Position numbers and translations under genes: made by a program. Positions 41,347 through 50,222 of a stretch of DNA of 64,000 nucleotides are shown here, piece by piece; position 1 is the first letter of the stretch, and each line of letters begins with the position of its first letter. The stretch is from an uncultured Eubacterium sp. (GTDB lineage Bacteria; Bacillota; Clostridia; Lachnospirales; Lachnospiraceae), in assembly GCA_900552795.1 (NCBI GenBank), contig USBB01000001.1:139700-203699 (forward strand), read 5' to 3'. A model generated the notes under the pieces. The model saw nothing but the letters and a program-made list of their open reading frames with translations. It ran no database searches and was not told the DNA's origin.

Positions 41347-41814
41347 ATGGAGAAAATAAAGGTACTATTTATTTGCCACGGCAACATCTGCCGCAGTACC
41401 ATGGCGCAATACGTTTTCCAGAATCTGATCAACAGACACAACCTCACCGATCAGTTCTACATTGATTCCGCAGCTACCAGCCGCGAGGAAATCGGAAATC
41501 CGGTTCATCACGGCACCCTGCGGAAATTAAAAGAGGTCGGTATCCCATGCGGAGATCACCGCGCACGTCAGTTAGAAAAGCGGGAATATGACGAATTTGA
41601 TTATCTGATCGGGATGGATTCCATGAATATTCGAAACATGATGCGGATTCTGGGCGGCGATCCGAAAGGAAAAGTGTCGAAACTGCTTGATTTTACAGAG
41701 CGGACAGGGCAGGATATTGCGGATCCGTGGTATACCGGGAATTTTGACAGGACATACGAAGATGTGAAAGAAGGCTGTGAAGCCTTACTGCAGGACTGCC
41801 TGCTGCGCCTATAG
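41347..41814 (+). CDS. Low-molecular-weight protein tyrosine phosphatase
   Basis: 155 residues. The P-loop FICHGNICRSTMAQ (C-x5-R-S) is at 8-21, and the general acid aspartate is in IADPWYTGNF near residue 125. Such enzymes dephosphorylate tyrosine kinases or arginine-phosphorylated proteins. It is the first gene of the GC-richer half. GAGGAG lies just before the ATG. Its stop overlaps that of the convergent J-domain gene by six bases. Confidence 0.92.
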   Translation: MEKIKVLFICHGNICRSTMAQYVFQNLINRHNLTDQFYIDSAATSREEIGNPVHHGTLRKLKEVGIPCGDHRARQLEKREYDEFDYLIGMDSMNIRNMMRILGGDPKGKVSKLLDFTERTGQDIADPWYTGNFDRTYEDVKEGCEALLQDCLLRL

Positions 41815-42504
41815 AGCGCAGCTGAGCAGTTTTTTTAGATTGTTGTGGAATTGTTTTCCGTGGACATGAAGTTTATGACGTTCGGAATTGGAGAGATCCT
41901 GATTCAGATGTTTTTCGTAACGATTGAAGAGTACGCGATAGTCCATATTCTGACGGTGGCTCCAACGGATCAGTACCCAGTTCATTGCATCTTCGGTCCA
42001 GTACTGGGAGGGGATGCCGGCTTCTTTTAGGACAGTGATATACTGCATGGCGCGCACAGACAGTTTGTTCAGATGTTTTTGTTTTTCTGCCTCAGAAGCA
42101 GCATCTTTCCGGCGGAAGAACAGAAACGTACGTTTTTTCTTCTGGGAGTTGTTCTCCAAAAATTCCATCGCAAGGTCTACGGTTTCCTGCAGACGACAGG
42201 CAGCGTTCCAATACACGACAAACGGAGCAGCCTGTTCATCATCCTCGGGACCAACGGTAAAGGTGCGGAAGACACGGATTTGTCCACCGCCTAATTCTTT
42301 GTCATATTCGTGCCGGGATTCGGGATTGGAAAGTACCCGGTACGCCTCCAGTATTTCCTGCATACACGCAGTGGTGTCGATGCCCTGATTCATATTGGCA
42401 TCCGGGTGATATACTTTAGCAAGCGCATTTTTTGCACTTGTGATTTCCTGTAATGTAGCTTCCCGGGAAACACCGAGAATATCATAGTAAGTACGGGAAT
42501 TCAT
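41809..42504 (-). CDS. J-domain (DnaJ-like) protein
   Basis: 231 residues. A J domain opens the protein (RTYYDILGVSREATLQEITSAKNALAKVYHPDAN, written here as a description of residues 3-37 split by HPD at about 33-35). No zinc-finger or C-terminal substrate domains of DnaJ follow; instead there is a helical region of unknown function with a basic KKKRTFLFFRRKD stretch. It probably recruits DnaK to a particular client. ATG 42504 follows AAGGAGG; the open frame extends to 42645 without support. The 265 bp before the next gene hold nothing I can support beyond a weak promoter. Confidence 0.82.
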   Translation of the reverse strand: MNSRTYYDILGVSREATLQEITSAKNALAKVYHPDANMNQGIDTTACMQEILEAYRVLSNPESRHEYDKELGGGQIRVFRTFTVGPEDDEQAAPFVVYWNAACRLQETVDLAMEFLENNSQKKKRTFLFFRRKDAASEAEKQKHLNKLSVRAMQYITVLKEAGIPSQYWTEDAMNWVLIRWSHRQNMDYRVLFNRYEKHLNQDLSNSERHKLHVHGKQFHNNLKKLLSCAL

Positions 42505-42769
42505 AAGAACCTCCTTCGATTTATAGAATCTCTCTTTCAGAGAATGAAAGAGAGTAAAAATATACATAAAAAAAGCAGATGGCAAGAAAAAATCAGTCTG
42601 CCCGGACGGAAATCTGACGATTGCCGATAAGAATATCTGCACCAAATTATTATATTACCTGGATATGGAAAATGCAAGCAATTTTGCTGACGGAATTGCC
42701 CGATTGTGTTATATTTTTTTATAGAGAAAAAAGTCAGGAATAACAGACATAGAAAAGAGGTTATCAGAC

Positions 42770-44029
42770 ATGTATATTGCAGACTTACACACCCATTCCA
42801 GATATTCCAGAGCCACCAGCAAAGAGTGTACGCCGGAGTATCTGGATCTGTGGGCGCGCAGAAAAGGCATCCATCTGATCGGGAGCGGGGATTTTACGCA
42901 TCCGGCATGGAGAGAAGAGTTAAAAGAAAAATTAAAGCCCGCAGAAGACGGATTTTATGTGCTGAAAAAAGAATACAGGATTCAGGATGGGAATACGCCG
43001 GATCACATGATTCCCCGATTCGTGATCACCGGAGAGATCAGTTCTATCTATAAGAAATACGATAAGGTGCGGAAGGTTCACAGTCTTTTGATTCTTCCCG
43101 GGCTAAAAGCCGCAGAGAATCTTTCGGAGAAACTGGAAGTGATCGGAAATCTGCATTCGGACGGGCGGCCGATTCTTGGGTTGGATTGCAGGGATTTACT
43201 GGAAATCATGCTGGAGACAACACCAGATGGCATGTACGTTCCGGCACACATCTGGACACCGCATTTTTCCATGTTCGGAGCATTTTCCGGATTTGATACG
43301 ATAGATGAGTGCTTCGGGGATCTGAGTTCTCACATTCATGCAGTGGAGACGGGATTATCCTCGGATCCGCCGATGAACTGGCGGGTGTCCATGCTGGACC
43401 GGTTTCAGTTGATTTCCAATTCCGATGCGCATTCTCCGGCAAAACTGGGAAGAGAGGCCACTCTTCTGGATATTGACTGGTCCTATGAAGGTCTGAGAGG
43501 TGCCATTCAAAATGGCAGCGGTCTGGCAGGCACCATTGAATTTTTCCCGGAGGAAGGAAAATACCATATGGATGGCCATCGGAAGTGCAATCTTTGCCTG
43601 ACACCGATAGAGACAGAAACATATCAGGGAAAATGTCCGGTGTGTGGAAGAAAAATTACCATTGGTGTTTCTCATCGGATTGAACAGCTGGCGGACAGGG
43701 CGGAAGGTTTTGTAAAAGAAGGTGCCAATGGATTTGAAAGTCTGGTTCCACTTCCGGAAGTTATCTCAGCATGCGTGGGTGTTTCTTCCGGAAGTAAGAA
43801 GGTACAAAAAGAATACGAGCAGATGCTGCGGATGATCGGATCGGAATTTGAGATTCTGAGAACTGTGCCGTTGGAGGAAATCCGGCAAAAGTCCGGATTT
43901 CTGATCGCAGAGGGAATTGAGCGTCTGCGAAACGGCGAGGTAGAGCGGATTTCGGGATTTGACGGAGAATACGGAACAATCAAACTGTTTCAGCCGTATG
44001 AACTGGAAGAGGTCGATAGACAGCGGTGA
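42770..44029 (+). CDS. Endonuclease Q (EndoQ)-type PHP-domain nuclease
   Basis: 419 residues. The PHP metal site is complete: IADLHTHSRYS at the start, GSGDFTHP, GEISSIY, GNLHSDGRP, VPAHIWTPHFS and SNSDAHSP. A four-cysteine zinc knuckle (CNLC and CPVC, about 273-291) and a C-terminal helical region with a helix-hairpin-helix-like stretch follow. EndoQ nicks DNA 5' to deaminated bases and abasic sites; it is best known in Thermococcales and a few Bacillus. GAGG stands before the ATG; TTGCTG/TGTTAT at 42684-42712 may be its promoter. Confidence 0.82.
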   Translation: MYIADLHTHSRYSRATSKECTPEYLDLWARRKGIHLIGSGDFTHPAWREELKEKLKPAEDGFYVLKKEYRIQDGNTPDHMIPRFVITGEISSIYKKYDKVRKVHSLLILPGLKAAENLSEKLEVIGNLHSDGRPILGLDCRDLLEIMLETTPDGMYVPAHIWTPHFSMFGAFSGFDTIDECFGDLSSHIHAVETGLSSDPPMNWRVSMLDRFQLISNSDAHSPAKLGREATLLDIDWSYEGLRGAIQNGSGLAGTIEFFPEEGKYHMDGHRKCNLCLTPIETETYQGKCPVCGRKITIGVSHRIEQLADRAEGFVKEGANGFESLVPLPEVISACVGVSSGSKKVQKEYEQMLRMIGSEFEILRTVPLEEIRQKSGFLIAEGIERLRNGEVERISGFDGEYGTIKLFQPYELEEVDRQR

Positions 44030-44051
44030 TTGCCGGACCGAAAGAGGGGTG

Positions 44052-44080
44052 TTGATTTTCTCACGTTGACTTGCTAGAAT
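44052..44080 (+). promoter_or_regulatory. Promoter before the malY/patB-like gene
   Basis: TTGATT at 44052-44057 and TAGAAT at 44075-44080 with a 17-bp spacer. It lies upstream of the terminator hairpin at 44113, so transcripts from here meet that hairpin before the gene. Confidence 0.55.
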
Positions 44081-44112
44081 AGAAGAAACAATAAGATTCG
44101 TTGCACCCGGAT

Positions 44113-44150
44113 GGAAGGATGCCTCCAGTTTGGAACATCCTTCCCTTTTT
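44113..44150 (+). terminator. Intrinsic terminator inside the malY/patB leader (candidate attenuator)
   Basis: GGAAGGATG (44113-44121) pairs with CATCCTTCC (44136-44144), nine perfect pairs, 14-nt loop, then C and five T. It sits between the promoter at 44052-44080 and the ATG at 44188. Confidence 0.7.
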
Positions 44151-44187
44151 GTGGGGAGCCGGATTTCAGGAAAAGAGGTTTGATATC

Positions 44188-45411
44188 ATGCAGTATGATT
44201 TTACAACGATTATGGACCGGCGGGGAAAGGATGCCATCGCAGTAGATGCGCCTGCCGGAAACAATACAGGCAATGATTTTTTCGCAGGTGCGAAAATTCG
44301 AGAAGGGTTTGATCTGATCCCGATGTGGGTAGCGGATATGAATTTTCCGGCGCTTCCGGCAATTCCGGAGGCGATCATCCAGAGGACAAAGCATCCGGCA
44401 TATGGTTATTTTGATCCGTCGGCGGCATATTATGACGGGATCATCAACTGGCAGAAGACACGTAATGGCGTGAACGATCTGACAAAAGAGTGCATCGGCT
44501 ATGAGAACGGTGTGCTCGGCGGTGTGGTTTCGGCTTTGAAAGTATTGTGTTCCAATGGGGATTCTGTTTTGCTGCAGTCTCCGACGTATATCGGATTTAC
44601 GCATTGTATTGAGGACAATGGATGGAATATCGTCCTGAATCCACTGGTGTTGGATGAAGAAGGAATCTGGCGGATTGATTACGAAGATATGGAAGAAAAA
44701 ATTGTGCAAAACAAGATCCATGCGGCGGTTTTTTGTTCGCCTCACAACCCGACCGGACGTGTCTGGGAGCGCTGGGAGATTGAAAAGGCAATGGAAATCT
44801 ATCAGAAGCATGATGTGTATGTGATCTCAGATGAGATCTGGTCAGATCTGACACTTCCGGGATATCAGCATATCCCGACACAGTCTGTGTCCGAGGATGC
44901 AAAAAACAGAACCATTGCGCTTTACGCTCCGTCCAAGACATTTAATCTGGCAGGATTGATCGGTTCGTATCATATCATTTATAATTCGTATTTGAGAGAC
45001 CGGGTATGTATGGAAGGGAAAATGACCCATTACAATTCTATGAATGTGTTGTCCATGCATGCGCTGATCGCGGCATATTCGAAAGAAGGAATGGAGTGGG
45101 TGGACGAGCTTCGCACCGTGCTGGATACGAACATTTCCTATGCCATGGAGTTTATCAGGAGAGAATTTCCGGGTGTTTCCGTGTCCAGACCGCAGGGGAC
45201 GTACATGCTCTTTTTAGACTGCACAGACTGGTGCGAGGCGCATCACCAGACCATTGAAGAGCTGCAGAGGGCAGGCATGGAAGTGGGCGTGATCTGGCAG
45301 GATGGTCGTCCGTTCCACGGAGCGTGCCATATCCGGATGAATCTGGCGCTGCCGCACAGTCGTGTGAAAGAAGCGTTTGAACGATTGAAACAGTATGTGT
45401 TTCTCGACTGA
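44188..45411 (+). CDS. MalY/PatB family PLP-dependent C-S lyase or aminotransferase
   Basis: 407 residues of fold-type I. WVADMNFPALPAI and GYFDPSAAYYDGIINWQ open the protein, CSPHNPTGRVW is the substrate loop, VISDEIWSDL the cofactor Asp and APSKTFNLAGLIGSY the PLP lysine. Members split cystathionine to homocysteine or act as regulators of maltose genes. ATG 44188 follows AGAGG; the open frame starts at 44101 within the leader. A terminator hairpin between promoter and start suggests control by attenuation, fitting a gene of sulfur amino-acid metabolism. Confidence 0.87.
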   Translation: MQYDFTTIMDRRGKDAIAVDAPAGNNTGNDFFAGAKIREGFDLIPMWVADMNFPALPAIPEAIIQRTKHPAYGYFDPSAAYYDGIINWQKTRNGVNDLTKECIGYENGVLGGVVSALKVLCSNGDSVLLQSPTYIGFTHCIEDNGWNIVLNPLVLDEEGIWRIDYEDMEEKIVQNKIHAAVFCSPHNPTGRVWERWEIEKAMEIYQKHDVYVISDEIWSDLTLPGYQHIPTQSVSEDAKNRTIALYAPSKTFNLAGLIGSYHIIYNSYLRDRVCMEGKMTHYNSMNVLSMHALIAAYSKEGMEWVDELRTVLDTNISYAMEFIRREFPGVSVSRPQGTYMLFLDCTDWCEAHHQTIEELQRAGMEVGVIWQDGRPFHGACHIRMNLALPHSRVKEAFERLKQYVFLD

Positions 45412-45440
45412 AAAATAGTGACATAAAAAAGGAGTACAAC

Positions 45441-46571
45441 ATGCAGTATATCATTCCGCACTACTATAAGAAGTTTGCATGTATCGGCGGGGACTGTCCG
45501 GATACTTGCTGCGCAGGGTGGCAGATTATGATCGATCCCGCTTCACTGAAAAAATACAGACAGACAAAAGGGCGGCTTGGCAGTCGCCTGCACAATGAAA
45601 TTGACTGGGAGGAAGGCGCGTTTCGCCAATATGAGAAGCGCTGTGCCTTTCTCAATGAAGAAAATCTGTGTGATCTGTACATAGAAGGCAACGGATCCGG
45701 GATGTTCTGCAAGACCTGCAGGCTGTATCCGAGGCATGTGGAAGAATTTGAAGGACTGCGGGAGATTTCCCTGTCTTTATCCTGTCCGGAAGCAGCAAAT
45801 CTGATCCTGGGCTGCGAAGAGCCGGTCCGTTTTCTGGAGGCGGAAAATCCGGATCGGGAAGAGACTTATGAGGAGTTTGATTTCTTCTTGTTTACCAAAC
45901 TGGAAGACGCGAGAACTCTGATCTTTCAGATTCTTCAGAATCGGGAGTATCCAGTCCGGCTGAGAATGGCAATCGTGCTGGCACTGGCGCATGATCTGCA
46001 GGAGAGGATCGACAAAAATGCCCTGTTTGAGATTGATGGGCTTCTAAAGCGTTACGAGAAGGAACGCGTCTGGACCTGGTTTCAGGAAAAACTGGACAAT
46101 CTGGATACAGAGGAAAAAACGCAGCAGGAGGTTTGCGGCAATCTGTTTGTGATCCTGAATCATCTGGAAGTGCTCAGAGACGACTGGAAGGGATATGTCA
46201 AAGAAGCAAAAAATATGTTGTTGGAATCAGAGCTGTCAGCAGAGCAAAGAAAAGAGTTCGAATCTGTGTTTACGGAGAAGATCATGGAACAGCTGATGGT
46301 TTATTTTGTATTTACTTACTTTTGCGGGGCAGTCTACGATGAACAGGCATATGGGAAACTAAAATTTGCAGTGTCAGGTTGTATTTTGATCCGGGCGCTG
46401 GCAAAAGGTGTATTTTTGAAAAATGGAACGCTGGAGTTTTCGGATGTTGCAGAGGCGGCACGCCGGTATGCAAGAGAAGTGGAGCATTCGGATTTCAACA
46501 AGTGCAAAATGGAGCAGATGCTGCAGGATGAAGGCAAATTTGGACTGGAAAAATTATTTGTAATTTTATAA
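45441..46571 (+). CDS. FliB-like flagellin lysine-N-methylase family protein
   Basis: 376 residues. The cysteine-rich start has CIGGDCPDTCCAGW, CAFLNEENLCDLY and MFCKTCRLYPRHVEEF, the pattern of the FliB family, which probably binds an iron-sulfur cluster. The rest is helical. FliB methylates flagellin lysines in Salmonella, but the family is common in clostridia that lack flagella, and no flagellar gene is here, so the substrate is open. AAGGAG precedes the ATG. Confidence 0.82.
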   Translation: MQYIIPHYYKKFACIGGDCPDTCCAGWQIMIDPASLKKYRQTKGRLGSRLHNEIDWEEGAFRQYEKRCAFLNEENLCDLYIEGNGSGMFCKTCRLYPRHVEEFEGLREISLSLSCPEAANLILGCEEPVRFLEAENPDREETYEEFDFFLFTKLEDARTLIFQILQNREYPVRLRMAIVLALAHDLQERIDKNALFEIDGLLKRYEKERVWTWFQEKLDNLDTEEKTQQEVCGNLFVILNHLEVLRDDWKGYVKEAKNMLLESELSAEQRKEFESVFTEKIMEQLMVYFVFTYFCGAVYDEQAYGKLKFAVSGCILIRALAKGVFLKNGTLEFSDVAEAARRYAREVEHSDFNKCKMEQMLQDEGKFGLEKLFVIL

Positions 46572-46610
46572 AAGGCGATAGGATAAGAAAGAAACAACAG
46601 GGGGGATTTT

Positions 46611-47939
46611 ATGACAAAAACAGCAGCGCCTATGACAAGCGGCTCAATCTGGAAACAGATGACTTTTTTTGCGATGCCGATTTTTCTGGGCAATTTATTT
46701 CAGCAATTATATAACACTGTGGATTCTCTGATCGTCGGAAATTTCCTGGGGAGCAGTGCACTGGCTGCAGTCAGCTCCTCCGGAAGTCTGATCTTTATGC
46801 TGATTGGATTTTTGAGTGGAATCTCAGCGGGAGCGGGGGTAATCGTTGCCCGGTTTTTTGGTGCAGGAGATGAGAAAAATCTGCAGCGCGCGGTACACAC
46901 CACAGTTGCATTTGGTCTGGTGGCAGGAGTTTTGATGACCGGCGTCGGAGTGGCACTTTCTCCGCAGATCCTGCGGTGGATGGATACGCCCGAAAGTGTA
47001 ATGAGAGAATCGGTGACATATCTTCAGATTTATTTTGCGGGATCTTTAGGATTTGTGATGTACAATGTCCTGGTGGGAATTCTGCAGGCTGTGGGAGACA
47101 GCAGACATCCTTTGTATTATCTGATCGTATCGTCTGTGATCAATCTGGTTCTGGATCTGTTGTTTATCACAGGATTTCATACAGGAGTGGGAGGTGCGGC
47201 GGTTGCAACCGTGATCTCTCAGATTGTGAGTGCACTCCTTTGTTTCTGGCAGCTGCTGCGGACAAAGGAAAGCTATGGATTGAAGATTCGAAAAATCCGT
47301 TTTGACAAAGGAATCCTTGTCCAGATCATCAAGATCGGACTGCCTTCCGGAGTGCAGAACTCTATCATTGCGTTTGCAAACGTGGTCGTACAGTCCAATA
47401 TCAATGCATTCGGAGAAATGGCAATGGCGGGCTATGGGGCCTACACAAAGGGGGAAGGGTTCGGTTTTCTGCCCATCAACAGCTTTACTATGGCACTGAC
47501 GACATTTGTAGGACAGAATCTGGGTGCAAAGCAGGAGGAGCGCACGAAAAAAGGGGCGCGATTTGGAATTCTCGCAGCAGTTATATTGGCAGAACTGATT
47601 GGTGTCGTGGTATTTCTTCTGGCACCACAGCTGATCGCGGCATTTGACTCTTCTCCTGAGATCATTCGGTTTGGTGTGGAAAAAGCCAGAACAGCAGCGT
47701 TATTTTACTGTCTGCTTGCATATTCACATTCCATTGCAGCAATTTTGCGCGGTGCGGGCAAGACGATGGTGTCCATGATCATTATGATGATGTGCTGGTG
47801 TGTGATCCGGGTGTCTTTCCTTTCCGTGATGATTCCACTCACTCACAGCATTCAGGTGGTGTACTGGGTATATCCGCTGACATGGAGTTTAAGTTCTCTG
47901 GCATTTTTCTGGTATTATAAGAAAGCGAAGTGGATATAA
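46611..47939 (+). CDS. MATE family efflux transporter
   Basis: 442 residues with twelve predicted membrane helices in two repeats. The start IWKQMTFFAMPIFLGNLFQQ and LYNTVDSLIVGNFLGSSALAAVS is the typical first repeat of the DinF/NorM group, and IIKIGLPSGVQNSIIAFANV the second. The family exports drugs and other organic cations using sodium or proton gradients. GGGGGG lies before the ATG. It follows the FliB-like gene by 40 bp. Confidence 0.92.
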   Translation: MTKTAAPMTSGSIWKQMTFFAMPIFLGNLFQQLYNTVDSLIVGNFLGSSALAAVSSSGSLIFMLIGFLSGISAGAGVIVARFFGAGDEKNLQRAVHTTVAFGLVAGVLMTGVGVALSPQILRWMDTPESVMRESVTYLQIYFAGSLGFVMYNVLVGILQAVGDSRHPLYYLIVSSVINLVLDLLFITGFHTGVGGAAVATVISQIVSALLCFWQLLRTKESYGLKIRKIRFDKGILVQIIKIGLPSGVQNSIIAFANVVVQSNINAFGEMAMAGYGAYTKGEGFGFLPINSFTMALTTFVGQNLGAKQEERTKKGARFGILAAVILAELIGVVVFLLAPQLIAAFDSSPEIIRFGVEKARTAALFYCLLAYSHSIAAILRGAGKTMVSMIIMMMCWCVIRVSFLSVMIPLTHSIQVVYWVYPLTWSLSSLAFFWYYKKAKWI

Positions 47940-47978
47940 TAAATAGTAACAGACCAGATCAGGGAATGGAGAATCGAA

Positions 47979-49184
47979 ATGAAACGTGTTCTCGCAGTGT
48001 TACTAAGCGCAGTACTGAGTCTCTCTGTGGCTGTTGTGCCCGGGATTCAGACTCTGGCAGAAGAGCCGGATGCAGCTCAGAAAACAGAAGGGCAGCAGGA
48101 GGCAGAGGTGGAAGTACAGGCACCAAGTGCCGTTTTGATGGAAGCGTCCACAGGCGCTGTGTTGTATGAAAAAGATGCAGATACAAGACGCGCACCGGCC
48201 AGTGTCACGAAGATCATGACTATGCTTTTGATCTTTGATGCACTGGAGGATGGAAAAATTGCGCTGGAAGATGAGGTGTCAACCTCGGAATATGCAGCGT
48301 CCATGGGAGGTTCTCAGGTGTTTTTGGAGCCCGGAGAAACGCAGAGTGTGGATACGATGTTAAAATGTATTTCCGTAGCCAGTGCCAATGATGCCTGTAC
48401 CGCCATGGCAGAGTACATAGCGGGCAGTGAAGAGGCCTTTGTAAAGATGATGAATGAACGGGCGGCAGGGCTCGGCATGAAAAATACAACGTTTCAAAAC
48501 TGTAACGGACTGGATACCGAGGGACATTTGACGACGGCAAGAGATATTGCTCTGATGTCCAGAGAATTGATCGAAAAATATCCGAAAATTCATGATTACT
48601 GCATGATCTGGATGGATACGATCACCCATACCACAAAAAAGGGGACTTCTGAATTTGGACTGTCCAACACGAACAAACTGGTACGGCAGTATCCATATGC
48701 CACAGGTTTAAAGACAGGCTCTACCGATGAGGCCAAATTCTGCGTGTCTGCGACAGCCGAAAAAGACGGGATGGAACTGATCGCGGTGATCCTGGGCGGA
48801 GAAAATTCGAAACAGCGGTTTCAGGATGCGACGAAGCTTCTGAATTATGGATTCGGAAAATGCCAGGTATACGAAGACAATGATCCGCCGAAGTTAAAAC
48901 CGGTCGAAGTGCAAGGTGGTGTCAAAGAGCAGATTCTCTGCGAGTATGCGGATACGTTCCGCTATCTGGACACAAGCGGAGCAAATCTGGCAGGGGTGAC
49001 AAAGAAGGCACAGATGAAGCAGTCTGTAAAAGCTCCGGTGAAAAAGGGACAGAAAGTAGGCGAACTTGTCTATGAGCTGGGAGAAAAAGAAATCGGAAGA
49101 GTGGAGATTCTGGCAAAAGAAAGCTGTAAAAAAGCAGAATTTTTGGATTATCTGAAAAAAGTGATGCAAAAAATCAGGGTGTAG
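47979..49184 (+). CDS. D-alanyl-D-alanine carboxypeptidase, DacF type
   Basis: 401 residues, secreted. A signal peptide (VLAVLLSAVLSLSVAVVPG, cleavage near LAEE) is followed by the penicillin-binding catalytic domain: SVTK (S-x2-K) near residue 76, SAN near 131 and KTGST near 246. A C-terminal domain for surface attachment follows. It trims the terminal D-Ala from peptidoglycan peptides. A second such gene lies at 51636, beyond scpAB. The stop codon is within a terminator stem. Confidence 0.9.
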   Translation: MKRVLAVLLSAVLSLSVAVVPGIQTLAEEPDAAQKTEGQQEAEVEVQAPSAVLMEASTGAVLYEKDADTRRAPASVTKIMTMLLIFDALEDGKIALEDEVSTSEYAASMGGSQVFLEPGETQSVDTMLKCISVASANDACTAMAEYIAGSEEAFVKMMNERAAGLGMKNTTFQNCNGLDTEGHLTTARDIALMSRELIEKYPKIHDYCMIWMDTITHTTKKGTSEFGLSNTNKLVRQYPYATGLKTGSTDEAKFCVSATAEKDGMELIAVILGGENSKQRFQDATKLLNYGFGKCQVYEDNDPPKLKPVEVQGGVKEQILCEYADTFRYLDTSGANLAGVTKKAQMKQSVKAPVKKGQKVGELVYELGEKEIGRVEILAKESCKKAEFLDYLKKVMQKIRV

Positions 49185-49205
49185 CGAAATGCTGCACCTT
49201 TCCTT
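49176..49205 (+). terminator. Terminator overlapping the carboxypeptidase stop
   Basis: AGGGTGTAGC (49176-49185) pairs with GCTGCACCTT (49191-49200), ten pairs with G-T pairs, loop GAAAT. The stop codon TAG lies in the 5' arm. The T-run is short. Confidence 0.5.
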
Positions 49206-49268
49206 ATGTTGAACTGCATTTAAAAAAATGATAGGATAAGAAGAAAAAATGACAAAAAGGAGAATGCC

Positions 49269-50150
49269 ATGAAAGCAGTGATCTTAGTGGTCTTTGTTCT
49301 GACAGTGGCGGCAGTTCTTTGTCTGCTGGAAGCGTACCGGGAGCAGCAGTATTTCAAGGTGACAGAGGACGTTGTTGTATCCCGCAGGCTGAACGGGCTG
49401 AAAAAGGAAAAGAAGATCGTGTTTTTAAGCGATCTGCACAATAAAGAATATGGAGCCGGAAATGAACGTTTGCTGGATGCGATCTGCAAAGCGAGGCCGG
49501 ATCTGATTCTGATCGGCGGGGATATGCTGGTCGGGAAGAAAGGGTGTTCCTTTGCTCCGGCTCTGGAATTTGTTTCAAAACTTCCTGCGATCGCTCCGGT
49601 TTATTATGCCTGCGGAAATCACGAGCAGCGGATGAAAAGAAAACCGGAAGTCTATGGGGAGGTTTATCAGGGGTATCAAAAGCAATTAGAAGAATGCGGC
49701 GTGCATTTTCTGGAAAATAGCAGTGTCCTGCTTAAGGAGGATGACTGCAGGATCCGGATTTCGGCTCTGGAACTGCCCCTTGCAACTTATACAAAATTCA
49801 AAAAATACCGGGTCACAGAGCAGGATGTAACAGCATGTATTGAAAAAGAAGCTGCGGATTATGAGATTCTTCTGGCGCACAATCCGGTTTATTTTGACGC
49901 ATATAAAAAATGGGGAGCAGATCTGGTGCTTTCCGGGCATCTTCACGGCGGGATTATCCGTCTGCCGGGAATCGGAGGTCTGATCACGCCTCAGGCGATT
50001 CCGTTTCCGAAATATTCCGGGGAGATGACAACAGAAGGAGAGCAGACGATCATTGTAAGCCGTGGGCTTGGCACTCATACGATCAATCTTCGTTTTTTGA
50101 ATGAGGCAGAGATGATCGTGATTCATCTGCGGGGCGAAAAAGACAGTTGA
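49269..50150 (+). CDS. Membrane-anchored metallophosphoesterase, YkuE/YaeI type
   Basis: 293 residues. One N-terminal membrane helix (VILVVFVLTVAAVLCLLEAY) is followed by the calcineurin-like fold: FLSDLHNKEYG, ILIGGDMLVG, CGNHEQR, LLAHNPVYFDAY and LVLSGHLHGGIIRLPG. These give all metal ligands. Relatives act on phospholipids or UDP-diacylglucosamine at the membrane. It lies between two carboxypeptidase genes and scpAB and shares the region's codon use. Confidence 0.88.
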   Translation: MKAVILVVFVLTVAAVLCLLEAYREQQYFKVTEDVVVSRRLNGLKKEKKIVFLSDLHNKEYGAGNERLLDAICKARPDLILIGGDMLVGKKGCSFAPALEFVSKLPAIAPVYYACGNHEQRMKRKPEVYGEVYQGYQKQLEECGVHFLENSSVLLKEDDCRIRISALELPLATYTKFKKYRVTEQDVTACIEKEAADYEILLAHNPVYFDAYKKWGADLVLSGHLHGGIIRLPGIGGLITPQAIPFPKYSGEMTTEGEQTIIVSRGLGTHTINLRFLNEAEMIVIHLRGEKDS

Positions 50151-50175
50151 GAATTTGAAGGATTTCCCGTATAAT
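50147..50175 (+). promoter_or_regulatory. Promoter before scpA
   Basis: TTGAGA at 50147-50152 and perfect TATAAT at 50170-50175, spacer 17 bp; the -35 overlaps the stop of the upstream gene. Confidence 0.65.
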
Positions 50176-50222
50176 GAAACACAGTGTGAAATAACAGACG
50201 GTAGATGGGAGAAATAAAACAG

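Noticed and set aside
42616..42623. GCCGATAA in the gap before the EndoQ gene as a sigma-D -10
   Set aside because: No TAAA-like -35 lies 14-16 bp upstream, and the surrounding sequence shows no other promoter trait.
44074..44811. Long open frame antisense to the malY/patB-like gene (and similar ones at 58575-59138 and 59946-60563)
   Set aside because: These are shadows in GC-richer coding DNA. They have no ribosome site and no family resemblance, and the sense genes are certain.
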